Assembly (NCBI GenBank): GCA_017553815.1
Contig: JAFZJT010000210.1
Location: 1-5,704, forward strand
Origin: Clostridia bacterium
Lineage (GTDB): Bacteria > Bacillota_A > Clostridia > Christensenellales > CAG-138
DNA length: 5,704 nucleotides
Reading direction: 5' to 3'
The position numbers and the translations under genes are program-made. Positions 1 to 5,518 of this stretch are shown here, piece by piece. Under the pieces are notes generated by a model. That model saw nothing but the letters and a program-made list of their open reading frames with translations. It ran no database searches and was not told the DNA's origin. Positions within the stretch are counted from its first letter, which is position 1. The number at the start of each line of letters is the position of its first letter.

Positions 1-174
1 CGCAAGGCCGACGACCTCGCCGCCCGCGACTATCTCGTATACGTCCTCGCTGTCCTCCTCAAGCTCCACGTAGAAATCCGCCTCGGTATCCACCCGCGTT
101 ATGCGCGAGAGATATTGCGACGGCTTCTCCGCCTTGCGAAGCTCGATCTTATTCTCCATAGTTTGATCTTTCAT
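1..174 (-). CDS. 5' part of an unidentified gene (possible GNAT-type protein), cut by the window edge
   Basis: Fifty-eight codons are visible, beginning MKDQTMENKIELRKAEKPSQ and running off the left edge, so the C-terminus is unseen. The ATG at 174 is chosen because an AGAGGT Shine-Dalgarno lies about 6 nt upstream. The in-frame ATG at 159 has no comparable site. The segment is rich in Glu and Asp (VELEEDSEDVYE, about residues 36-47) and ends in VAGGEVVGLA. That ending resembles the beta2-turn-beta3 start of GNAT acetyltransferases, where a short 'dGe.vG' turn is common. This is suggestive only, because no acetyl-CoA loop is visible. It starts 47 nt after the stop of the M3-GNAT gene with no terminator between them, so cotranscription is likely. 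Coding status is fairly sure; the function is weak. Confidence 0.7.
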   Translation of the reverse strand, partial: MKDQTMENKIELRKAEKPSQYLSRITRVDTEADFYVELEEDSEDVYEIVAGGEVVGLA

Positions 175-221
175 AACTTTACCTCTATCTGCCCTTTCCT
201 TTACAAAGTTTCACGCGGCGA

Positions 222-2465
222 TCACAGCTTCAGCACGGCAACGATCTCGTCCCCGTCCATCTCGCCGTTTTCAACAAAGCCCATCGAGCGGTAAAACTCC
301 CTAGCGACCTCGTTCTCCGGCTCGTATGAAAGGGAGCAGTACTCGGCCTTTCCGCAGGGCCAGGTCCTGATAAAATCCAAGGCGAGCTTGACCGCTTCCC
401 TGCCGTAGCCGCGCTTTTGATAGCGCTTATCGATCATCAAGCGCCAGAGGGAATAGTTATTGACAAGCGACTTCGGAGCCTCAACATCGTCCCAATTATC
501 ATACAGCGCGGCCTCATTGAAGCCGATCATCAGAAATCCGACCGGCCTTTTATCGTTATAGATGGCAAACGGAAACGCGGCCGTGGCCGAATCCCGAACG
601 CCGTATGCCTGAACGATGCTCACCCAGTTTTCCGCAACGAAGCTCTTCTGGTGCCGGAATACCTTCAGATCAACGATCTGCCAGATATTCGCGGAATCGA
701 TCTTTTCCAGATGAATCATATTGTTTTTCTCATTAGCCGAAGGCGGCATCATTACTTTCCCTCGCTCCATCCCCGTCATATCAAACTCATCGAGCCATTG
801 CTTCGCCGCTTCGCAGACCGTTTTAAGACAGGCTTCGTCAAACGGCGTTTTCAGCCCCGCGTGCTTGAGAAGCTCGATGAAGGTGCGGCTGCCGCCCTGC
901 TCGGTGTACGCCATATAATGCTTCCATGCGTCCATTTCGTCCTTCTGTATCATCGCCCAGAACTGCAGAGAAACGGTCTGCGCAAGGCAGTAGTCGATAT
1001 AGTAGAACGGATCCTCGTAGATATGGCTTTGGCGCTGCCACGCTTCGCCCTCCGAAAAGAACGGTATCTCGCCGTCGAGCTTCAGCCAAGGCGTATAGAT
1101 GCCGCAAAGCCGTTTCCATTCATCGTGGCGCTCTTCGGGCGTCATATCGGGTTTTTCATAGACGATATGCTGAAAATGGTCCACCATCGTGCCGTACGGA
1201 ATGAAGGTCAGCGCGGAGGCAAGGTGGCTGTACTTAAACTTTTTCGCATCCGCGCCGAAGAAGCCCTCGGCATTCCTCCAGCCGAAGAACTCCATGCTCA
1301 TCGAATGCACCTCACAGCCCTCGCTCGAAGGCTCCGTATAGCTATAGGGAACGCGCCTGCGGTTCATCCAATAGGCGAAGGCGTGCCCCGCCTCGTGGGT
1401 GACTACCTCTATATCGCCCTGCGTGCCGTTGAAATTCGCAAAGATGAACGGGCGCTCGTACGTGGGCAGGACGCACTGATAGCCGCCGCCCTCCTTGCCC
1501 TCGGTCGAAAGCACGTCCATAAGCTCCTCGCCGAGCATAGTGCGGAAGAATTCGCTCGTTTCGGGCGAGAGTTCATCATAGAACTTTTTAGCTTCGACGA
1601 GAATATCGTCCGCAGTTCCTGCGGGGCACGGATTGCCGCTTCTGTAAAACAACGCGTCGTCCGAAAACGATAGCGGATAGGATTTTCCGATGCGCTTTGC
1701 CTGCTCGCGCTTTATGAGCTCCGCTATCGGAACCACGTATTTCACCACCGCGGCGCGGAAGGCTGCCACGTCCTTTTCGGTGTAGCAATCGCGCTTCATG
1801 CAGTAGTACCCAAGGCGGGTGTAGCCGCCGTAGCCGAGCTTTTTGCCCATGCCGTCGCGCAGCTTCGTCAGCTCGTCGTAGATGCTGTCAAAGCGGGGCT
1901 GATTATCCTTATACCACTGCCCCTGCGCCTTCCAAGCGGCCAAACGGCGATCATCGTCAAGCGCCTCCTTGAGCGGCGTCATCTGCGAAAGCGTGTACTC
2001 GCCGCCCTCAAACGGTATCCTTGCCGAAGCGAGCATCTCGCTGTATTCGCTTGTGAGCGCGTTCTCCCGCTGAAGGTCATCGATAAGCTCCGGCGAGAAG
2101 GTCTTTTTCGCCATCTCGGTTTTGATAAACAGAAGTTCGCCGAATTCCTTTTCAAAATCCTTGCGGAATGGCGAAGCGATCAGCGCCTCGTTCCATTCCT
2201 GCTCGAACTCCTCGAGCTCGGGGAGAAAGCCGTCCCAAAAATCGTTTTCCGCGCTGTAAAACTCATCGCGCGTGTCGATCGAATGGCGGATGAAAGCAAG
2301 GCTGTAAAGCGTATCGACGCGCCTGTACTCGCCGTCGTACTCAAGGAAAACCGCGCGCGCTTCCTCATAGCTCTTGGCGCTTTTAAGCCTTTCGGTCAGC
2401 GCTTTGGTGTTATTCTTTATCTGCTCGCCGTCGGGGCGGGCGTAGGGCATTTCCGAAAATTTCAT
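222..2465 (-). CDS. M3 family oligoendopeptidase (PepF-like) fused to a C-terminal GNAT acetyltransferase domain
   Basis: A 747-residue protein with two modules. Residues 1 to about 565 form a complete M3 zinc metallopeptidase, predicted to cleave short peptides in the cytoplasm. The HEAGH motif is at 357-361 (His357, Glu358, His361). Glu385 sits 28 residues after His357 in EVHSMSME, the expected third zinc ligand. The C-terminal block HIYEDPFYYIDY (481-492) supplies the substrate-binding His and Tyr residues typical of M3. Plain relatives are about 560 residues, so the remainder is extra. Residues 583-747 are a full GNAT domain with the acetyl-CoA loop QKRGYGR (683-689) and LSYEPENE (712-719). 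It is clearly homologous to the free-standing GNAT at 3716-4231. The start has AAGGAG 8 nt upstream. No signal peptide is seen. It follows the serine hydrolase by 44 nt, probably in the same transcript. The fusion could instead reflect a missed frameshift at the junction; see the junction site at 747-768. Confidence 0.93.
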   Translation of the reverse strand: MKFSEMPYARPDGEQIKNNTKALTERLKSAKSYEEARAVFLEYDGEYRRVDTLYSLAFIRHSIDTRDEFYSAENDFWDGFLPELEEFEQEWNEALIASPFRKDFEKEFGELLFIKTEMAKKTFSPELIDDLQRENALTSEYSEMLASARIPFEGGEYTLSQMTPLKEALDDDRRLAAWKAQGQWYKDNQPRFDSIYDELTKLRDGMGKKLGYGGYTRLGYYCMKRDCYTEKDVAAFRAAVVKYVVPIAELIKREQAKRIGKSYPLSFSDDALFYRSGNPCPAGTADDILVEAKKFYDELSPETSEFFRTMLGEELMDVLSTEGKEGGGYQCVLPTYERPFIFANFNGTQGDIEVVTHEAGHAFAYWMNRRRVPYSYTEPSSEGCEVHSMSMEFFGWRNAEGFFGADAKKFKYSHLASALTFIPYGTMVDHFQHIVYEKPDMTPEERHDEWKRLCGIYTPWLKLDGEIPFFSEGEAWQRQSHIYEDPFYYIDYCLAQTVSLQFWAMIQKDEMDAWKHYMAYTEQGGSRTFIELLKHAGLKTPFDEACLKTVCEAAKQWLDEFDMTGMERGKVMMPPSANEKNNMIHLEKIDSANIWQIVDLKVFRHQKSFVAENWVSIVQAYGVRDSATAAFPFAIYNDKRPVGFLMIGFNEAALYDNWDDVEAPKSLVNNYSLWRLMIDKRYQKRGYGREAVKLALDFIRTWPCGKAEYCSLSYEPENEVAREFYRSMGFVENGEMDGDEIVAVLKL
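747..768 (-). promoter_or_regulatory. internal ribosome binding site and tandem ATG at the peptidase/GNAT junction
   Basis: Inside the fused gene, GGAG (768-765) and GAGGG (763-759) precede two in-frame ATGs at 752-750 and 749-747 (Met572, Met573). The GAGGG spacing is 6 nt. The ATG at 752 overlaps an out-of-frame TAA (754-752), giving the TAATG arrangement typical of translationally coupled genes. That same alternate frame also has a TGA at 778-776. A 1-nt shift upstream would therefore end the peptidase here, just before a well-formed start for the GNAT. The site may drive separate synthesis of a GNAT of about 175 residues, or be a relic of two overlapping genes. Confidence 0.5.
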
Positions 2466-2509
2466 GTTGATTTCTCCTTATTATTCTTAGTTTATTCTGG
2501 TAAAAGCCG

Positions 2510-3514
2510 TTACTTCGCTTCGCTCTTCGCCTGTTTATAGACCTTGGCTTCGATCAGCGTAAGCTTATTGTCTATCCAAACGGTCGAGCGGTTTATCATT
2601 GCGGCGGTGCAGATATCCTCGTTCACCGAGAAGGTCCAGCTCGTCAAAAATCCCTCGTTCCAGCCGCCGTGCCCCGCGACCTCGTCGCCGCGAACCGGCG
2701 ATACCCAGCGATTGAGGCAGAGGCCGTAGCCGTTCATAACGGGCGCTGCCATGCGCTGCGCCGACTCCTTGGAGAGGAAGCCGCCCTCGCGGATGCTTCT
2801 TGAAAGAGCCACGCCGAGCTTAACAAGATCGGTCGGGGTCGTCCAAAGCCCCGCCGCCGCGTGCTCGGGATAGTAGTGGTAGTTGTCGTTCTTCTTGAGG
2901 TTGCCGCCGAACGCCGCGTTTTTAGTGAGATCTTCATCGAGCGGTTGGAAATAGCCCGAGCGAGTCAGCCCGAGAGGCTGCGCGACCTCCTTTTCAAAGG
3001 CTTCGCGAAGCGTCATGCCAAGAATGCGCGTGAAGGCGAGCTCGGCAAGGGTTATGCCGCCGCCCGAATAGACCGACTGCTCACCGTAGGGCATGGTCTG
3101 CCGCACGGCGGGCGAGTTGCCGCGCCCCATGAGCACGTCCTCAAGCGAAAGGAGCTTATGCTTTGCATGATAGCCCTCAAAGCCGTGAACGTTGAAGCCC
3201 GCCGTATGCGAAAGCAGCGCGAGGAAGCTCATCGGCGCCTTGGCGAATTCGGGGATAACGCCCGAAATATCCGCGTCGAGGTCTATCTTGCCCTTATCCA
3301 CGAAGCGGAGCAAAGTTGCCGCGAACGCGGGCTTACTAACCGAGCCCGCCTGAAAGAGCATATCGGGGTTTACGGGAAGCGCGCCGTCCCTGCGGCCGCT
3401 GCCCGAGCAATAGGTCACTATCTCGTCGCCCTTCATGGCGGCGATGCTCACGCCGTAGGGACCGGTTTTGCTGATCCTAAGGACGCTGTCTATATTATTG
3501 AATTTGATATTCAT
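2510..3514 (-). CDS. serine hydrolase of the beta-lactamase/penicillin-binding (class C, S12-like) fold
   Basis: A 334-residue protein with the landmarks of the serine beta-lactamase-like superfamily. The nucleophile motif S-x-x-K is Ser58-Val-Ser-Lys61 within GSVSK. The second motif is Tyr149-Ser-Gly in VYSGGG, where Gly replaces the usual Asn, a substitution seen in esterase/peptidase-like members. The third is HGG at 282-284, in place of KTG. LLSHTAG (100-106) is another family hallmark. Members hydrolyse esters, amides or D-amino-acid peptides; the substrate cannot be deduced. No signal peptide or membrane segment is present, so it is probably cytoplasmic and unlikely to confer beta-lactam resistance. 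It ends soon after the catalytic domain and lacks the C-terminal beta domain of longer relatives, a piece of which survives just upstream at 3550-3723. The ATG at 3514 has AGGAG 9 nt upstream. A promoter lies 35-64 nt upstream of it, and the M3-GNAT gene follows after 44 nt. Confidence 0.92.
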   Translation of the reverse strand: MNIKFNNIDSVLRISKTGPYGVSIAAMKGDEIVTYCSGSGRRDGALPVNPDMLFQAGSVSKPAFAATLLRFVDKGKIDLDADISGVIPEFAKAPMSFLALLSHTAGFNVHGFEGYHAKHKLLSLEDVLMGRGNSPAVRQTMPYGEQSVYSGGGITLAELAFTRILGMTLREAFEKEVAQPLGLTRSGYFQPLDEDLTKNAAFGGNLKKNDNYHYYPEHAAAGLWTTPTDLVKLGVALSRSIREGGFLSKESAQRMAAPVMNGYGLCLNRWVSPVRGDEVAGHGGWNEGFLTSWTFSVNEDICTAAMINRSTVWIDNKLTLIEAKVYKQAKSEAK

Positions 3515-3548
3515 TTTCCTACTCTCCTTTGTAATTTACTTGTATTTT

Positions 3549-3578
3549 ATTATACCTTTTTGCAGACTGTACCGTCAA
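3549..3578 (-). promoter_or_regulatory. predicted sigma-A promoter of the serine hydrolase
   Basis: On the minus strand, TTGACG (3578-3573) and a perfect TATAAT (3554-3549) are separated by 18 bp and lie just upstream of the serine hydrolase ATG at 3514. Transcription would start near 3542, giving a 5' leader of about 28 nt that includes the SD. The -35 falls inside the palindrome at 3567-3586. Both elements lie in the tail of a decayed coding sequence; the -10 overlaps its stop codon. If active, it lets the serine hydrolase and M3-GNAT genes be transcribed independently of rsgA. Confidence 0.65.
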
Positions 3579-3723
3579 CGGTACAGCGGTTTTCGCCGAA
3601 AACGGGCTTAACAAGACCGCCCTTGCGGCCGAAGGTGTTTTCGCCCATCGGGTAGAGGCGGCAGGTTTCGATATCGTCCTCATCCCGAGCCACCTTGCCG
3701 CAGAGCTCGCCGTCCTTACAGCT
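3550..3723 (-). pseudogene. remnant of the C-terminal domain of a second serine hydrolase
   Basis: Between an in-frame TGA (3726-3724) and tandem TAA stops (3552-3547) lie 57 sense codons that read as convincing protein. They include CKDGELCGKV, RLYPMGENTFGRKGG and, at the very end, CTVDGTVCKKV. From memory of the family, this order (a short 'dGeL.g' strand, 'LYP.gentFGRkGG', then 'dG..CkKl' at the terminus) is that of the small C-terminal beta domain of clostridial serine hydrolases of about 430 residues. No start codon with an SD is present, and the 5' side runs directly into the end of the GNAT gene, overlapping it by 8 nt. I infer that a longer serine hydrolase gene once lay here and lost its catalytic part by deletion or by arrival of the GNAT. 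The neighbouring intact serine hydrolase lacks this domain. The tail now hosts a promoter. Confidence 0.6.
3567..3586. promoter_or_regulatory. perfect 9+9 bp palindrome over the -35 box, candidate repressor operator
   Basis: The plus strand reads CTGTACCGTCAACGGTACAG: 9-bp arms that are perfect inverted repeats around a 2-nt centre. The centre coincides with the -35 TTGACG of the predicted serine hydrolase promoter. Size and symmetry fit a homodimeric helix-turn-helix repressor, for example of TetR type, blocking RNA polymerase; no regulator gene is visible in the window. It is not a terminator, since no T-run follows on either strand. The caution is that the site also encodes residues of the serine hydrolase remnant, so the symmetry could be accidental. 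Confidence 0.5.
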
Positions 3724-4231
3724 TCAAAAGCGCGGGTATCTCGTCCCAACCCTCGGGCAGCTCCTTCTCCTCGAAGCCGAACGAGGCATAGAGCTTTCGC
3801 GCGATCTCGTTCTCCGGCTCGTATGAGAGCCAGCAATACTCGGCCTCGCCCGCGGGGAAGCTGCGGATGAAGTCCAGAGCGAGCGCGAGCGCGGTTCTGC
3901 CATAACCCTTGCCCTGATGCGCCTTATCTATCATAAAGCGCCAGAAGAGATAGCTTTTTTCAACGTAATACGGCAGCTCCTCATCGTCCTCTTCCTCATC
4001 ATAATCGTTCTTGAAATCGTAGCCGATCATCATAAAGCCGACGGGCTCATCATCCGCATAGATGGCGAGGGGCTTGGCGTACCTGCCCGATGCGTTGACC
4101 GCGTAGGCCTCGGCAAGGCTGAACACGTTGGACGCCACAAAGTTCTTCTGCTCCTCTGTGGGCTTGAGATCGAGGACGGCCTCGAGGTTTTTGGTGCCAA
4201 TTTCCCTAAGGGTTATCTTTCCGTTTTCCAT
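3716..4231 (-). CDS. GNAT family N-acetyltransferase, BltD/polyamine-acetyltransferase-like
   Basis: A 171-residue single-domain GNAT that transfers an acetyl group from acetyl-CoA, probably to a small amine. The acetyl-CoA pyrophosphate loop is HQGKGYGR (residues 105-112, the Q/R-x-x-G-x-G pattern), preceded by FWRFMIDK and followed by ALDFIR and LSYEPENE (135-142). The N-terminal part, with EEQKNFVASNVFSLAEA and later PVGFMMIGY, resembles Bacillus BltD-type spermine/spermidine acetyltransferases. Polyamine is therefore a reasonable but unproven substrate. An acidic run DEEEDDEE (78-85) sits in a loop before beta4. The start at 4231 is chosen because AGGAG lies 8 nt upstream and homology to the fused GNAT begins here. 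An in-frame ATG at 4267 also has GGGAGG 7 nt upstream and would add 12 residues; one at 4321 overlaps rsgA and lacks an SD. It probably lies in the rsgA transcript. Confidence 0.93.
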   Translation of the reverse strand: MENGKITLREIGTKNLEAVLDLKPTEEQKNFVASNVFSLAEAYAVNASGRYAKPLAIYADDEPVGFMMIGYDFKNDYDEEEDDEELPYYVEKSYLFWRFMIDKAHQGKGYGRTALALALDFIRSFPAGEAEYCWLSYEPENEIARKLYASFGFEEKELPEGWDEIPALLKL

Positions 4232-4313
4232 TTTGGTTTCTCCTTTATATGTTTCTTTAGTTTCCATAATACTGCCTCCCGGTAGTGCTGTTTTTGGTTT
4301 GTTTTTGTATCGC

Positions 4314-5297
4314 TCAATCATCAGAAAACTCGGAGTTTTTCTGTTTCTTATACGCCTTTTGACGCTTGGAAATCTCCTTCATCTTGGCATAGTTGTTCGG
4401 CCTTTCCGCGCCGAGCTGGCGGTAGAGTTTGAGCCTTCCTTCGCTCAGCTCGCCGCTTGCGATAGCCGCCTTAACGGCACAGCCCGGTTCGCTTTCGTGC
4501 CTGCAGTTTGCGAATCTGCACTGCTTTTCAAGTTCGACTATGTCGGAAAAGGCGTCGTCCACCCCGTCCTCCGCGCAGGCAACGCCTATCTCGCGCATAC
4601 CCGGCGTATCGATGATGAACACGCCGCTATCGAGCTTGATAAGCTGTCGGTGCGTGGTGGTGTGCCTGCCCTTGTCGTCGCGCTCCCTTATGCCCGCGGT
4701 TTTCATTATCCGATCGCCAGCAAGCGTGTTTATGAGAGTGGATTTGCCCGCGCCGGAGGAACCCATCAGGCAGATGGTGCTATTTGGAATGAAGTATTCC
4801 TCGAGCGCATCCATCCCTTCCCCCGTCAGCGCGGAAACGGCGTACACGCGAATCTTATCCGACACCGCGGCGGCCTCGCGAACGTATTTCTCCACGTCCG
4901 CGCAAATATCGCTTTTCGTCAAAATCGCAACGGGAACACAGCCGCCCGCAAGCGCGATGCTCGTGTATCTGGCGATGCGGCTTGCGCTGTAATCCTCGTT
5001 CAGCGAGGTGACGATGAAGCAGTAGTCCACGTTCGCGGCCATGTACTGCACGCCGCCGCGGGTGAATGCATCGGGGCGCGAAAGCAGGGTTTTCCTCTCG
5101 AGGACGCGCTGAATAACCGAGTCGCCGCTGGGATTATGAATGAACGAAACGTGATCCCCGACGATCGGAAGCTCCTTCGGCGAAGCATAGCCGAAGCTGC
5201 CCTTGAGCTTGGCGAACACCTCGCCGCCTTCAAAGCTGATTATAAAGCTGTTTTTTCTGATCTCGCAAATTCTGCCGAGTTCAAATTGATTTTCCAT
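4314..5297 (-). CDS. rsgA: ribosome small subunit-dependent GTPase A (RsgA/YloQ-like, long form)
   Basis: A 327-residue circularly permuted GTPase that acts in late maturation of the 30S subunit and is stimulated by it. An N-terminal OB-fold region (about 1-75) includes PIVGDHVSF. The G motifs come in permuted order: G4 TKSD (127-130), G5 SAL (155-157), the P-loop GSSGAGKST (179-187), the switch segment GRHTTTHRQL (210-219) and G3 DTPG (230-233). The C-terminal zinc site is Cys260, Cys265, His267, Cys273. A Lys-rich tail (KRQKAYKKQK, 311-320) fits RNA contact. All key residues are present. The sequence, with QYMAANVDYCFIVTSLN, resembles the longer RsgA subfamily often found as a second copy in Clostridia. 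The usual prkC/prpC/rpe neighbours are absent. The ATG at 5297 has GGAG 8 nt upstream, but that GGAG is buried in a hairpin behind a leader ORF and terminator. This suggests conditional expression. Confidence 0.97.
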   Translation of the reverse strand: MENQFELGRICEIRKNSFIISFEGGEVFAKLKGSFGYASPKELPIVGDHVSFIHNPSGDSVIQRVLERKTLLSRPDAFTRGGVQYMAANVDYCFIVTSLNEDYSASRIARYTSIALAGGCVPVAILTKSDICADVEKYVREAAAVSDKIRVYAVSALTGEGMDALEEYFIPNSTICLMGSSGAGKSTLINTLAGDRIMKTAGIRERDDKGRHTTTHRQLIKLDSGVFIIDTPGMREIGVACAEDGVDDAFSDIVELEKQCRFANCRHESEPGCAVKAAIASGELSEGRLKLYRQLGAERPNNYAKMKEISKRQKAYKKQKNSEFSDD

Positions 5298-5303
5298 TTA
5301 AGT

Positions 5304-5340
5304 ATCTCCATCGGTATTTTGTGCGTTACCGTATGGAGAC
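5304..5340 (-). promoter_or_regulatory. hairpin sequestering the rsgA Shine-Dalgarno
   Basis: In the rsgA 5' leader, TCTCCATACGGTA (5339-5327) pairs with TACCGATGGAGA (5316-5305). This gives 12 Watson-Crick pairs with one bulged A (5332), a 10-nt loop, and a possible extra G-U pair at 5340/5304. The GGAG SD of rsgA (5309-5306) lies wholly in the 3' arm, so ribosome access should be poor when the hairpin forms. The stem ends 7 nt before the start codon. The arrangement resembles SD-masking hairpins of translational attenuators. Confidence 0.7.
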
Positions 5341-5442
5341 CTCGGCCCGAAAAAGTGTAAAATAAAACCGTGACGGATGCCACGGTTCGATAAACAAAGC
5401 TTTCCGAAGGAATCAGAATACACAAACCGAGGTCAACATACG
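5330..5442 (-). other. long-range inverted repeat linking the leader ORF to the rsgA SD hairpin
   Basis: Leader RNA 5442-5427 (CGTATGTTGACCTCGG, codons 13-18 of the leader ORF) is complementary to 5345-5330 (CCGAGGTCTCCATACG) at 14 of 16 positions: 8 contiguous pairs, 2 mismatches, then 6 pairs. The second segment contains most of the 5' arm of the SD-masking hairpin. The two pairings are therefore mutually exclusive, and forming the long-range helix would free the rsgA SD. The arms are 81 nt apart and enclose the terminator. Confidence 0.6.
5358..5387 (-). terminator. intrinsic terminator or attenuator in the rsgA leader
   Basis: On the minus strand AACCGTG (5387-5381) and CACGGTT (5372-5366) form a perfect 7-bp stem with an 8-nt loop, followed by TTATTTTA (5365-5358). 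It lies between the promoter/leader ORF and rsgA, so it can interrupt rsgA transcripts. Leader bases CGGTTTG (5429-5423) can pair with CGAACCG (5389-5383) over 7 positions including one G-U. This would disrupt the 5' arm and act as an antiterminator. The stem is short and the U-tract imperfect, so efficiency is uncertain. Confidence 0.6.
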
Positions 5443-5478
5443 ATATTCAGCTGCCCTGTAGTTCATTTGAATGTTCAT
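5413..5478 (-). CDS. 21-codon leader peptide upstream of rsgA
   Basis: A short ORF with an SD of GAGG (5491-5488) 9 nt before its ATG. It starts about 34 nt after the predicted transcription start and ends in TGA at 5415-5413. The peptide begins MNIQMNYRAAEYR and ends MLTSVCVF. It has no run of a single amino acid, which argues against an amino-acid-biosynthesis attenuator and fits better a sensor of translation rate or of a ribosome-targeting drug. Codons 13-18 contain the bases that can pair with the rsgA SD hairpin, and codons 17-20 those that can pair with the terminator 5' arm. Ribosome position on this ORF should therefore choose the RNA fold. I do not recognise it as a described leader peptide. 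A chance ORF is possible, but the promoter, SD, ORF, terminator and SD-hairpin order makes that less likely. Confidence 0.6.
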   Translation of the reverse strand: MNIQMNYRAAEYRMLTSVCVF

Positions 5479-5518
5479 TGTAGTTTACCTCGCTTTCTTT
5501 AGTATTTAGGCTACGGAA

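Noticed and set aside
417..1673. 418-codon open frame on the plus strand
   Set aside because: It lies wholly antisense to the M3 peptidase-GNAT gene, whose motifs, SD and domain structure are unmistakable. The plus-strand translation has no recognisable domain and reflects GC-skewed codons.
2861..3655. 264-codon open frame on the plus strand
   Set aside because: It is a shadow of the serine hydrolase, spanning its promoter and the relic upstream. No coherent domain is seen.
3519..3836. 105-codon minus-strand frame between the GNAT and the serine hydrolase
   Set aside because: It overlaps the GNAT 3' end out of frame and has an Ala/Arg-rich low-information translation. A different frame of the same stretch gives the hydrolase-like relic, which is far more convincing.
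4255..4290. Imperfect hairpin ACTACC..GGCAGT between rsgA and the GNAT gene
   Set aside because: The stem is short and mismatched with no U-tract. It does not qualify as a terminator, and overlap with the first GNAT SD is probably incidental.
4128..5360. 410-codon open frame on the plus strand
   Set aside because: It is antisense to rsgA and part of the GNAT gene. All RsgA motifs are on the minus strand, and the plus-strand product has no family character or good SD.
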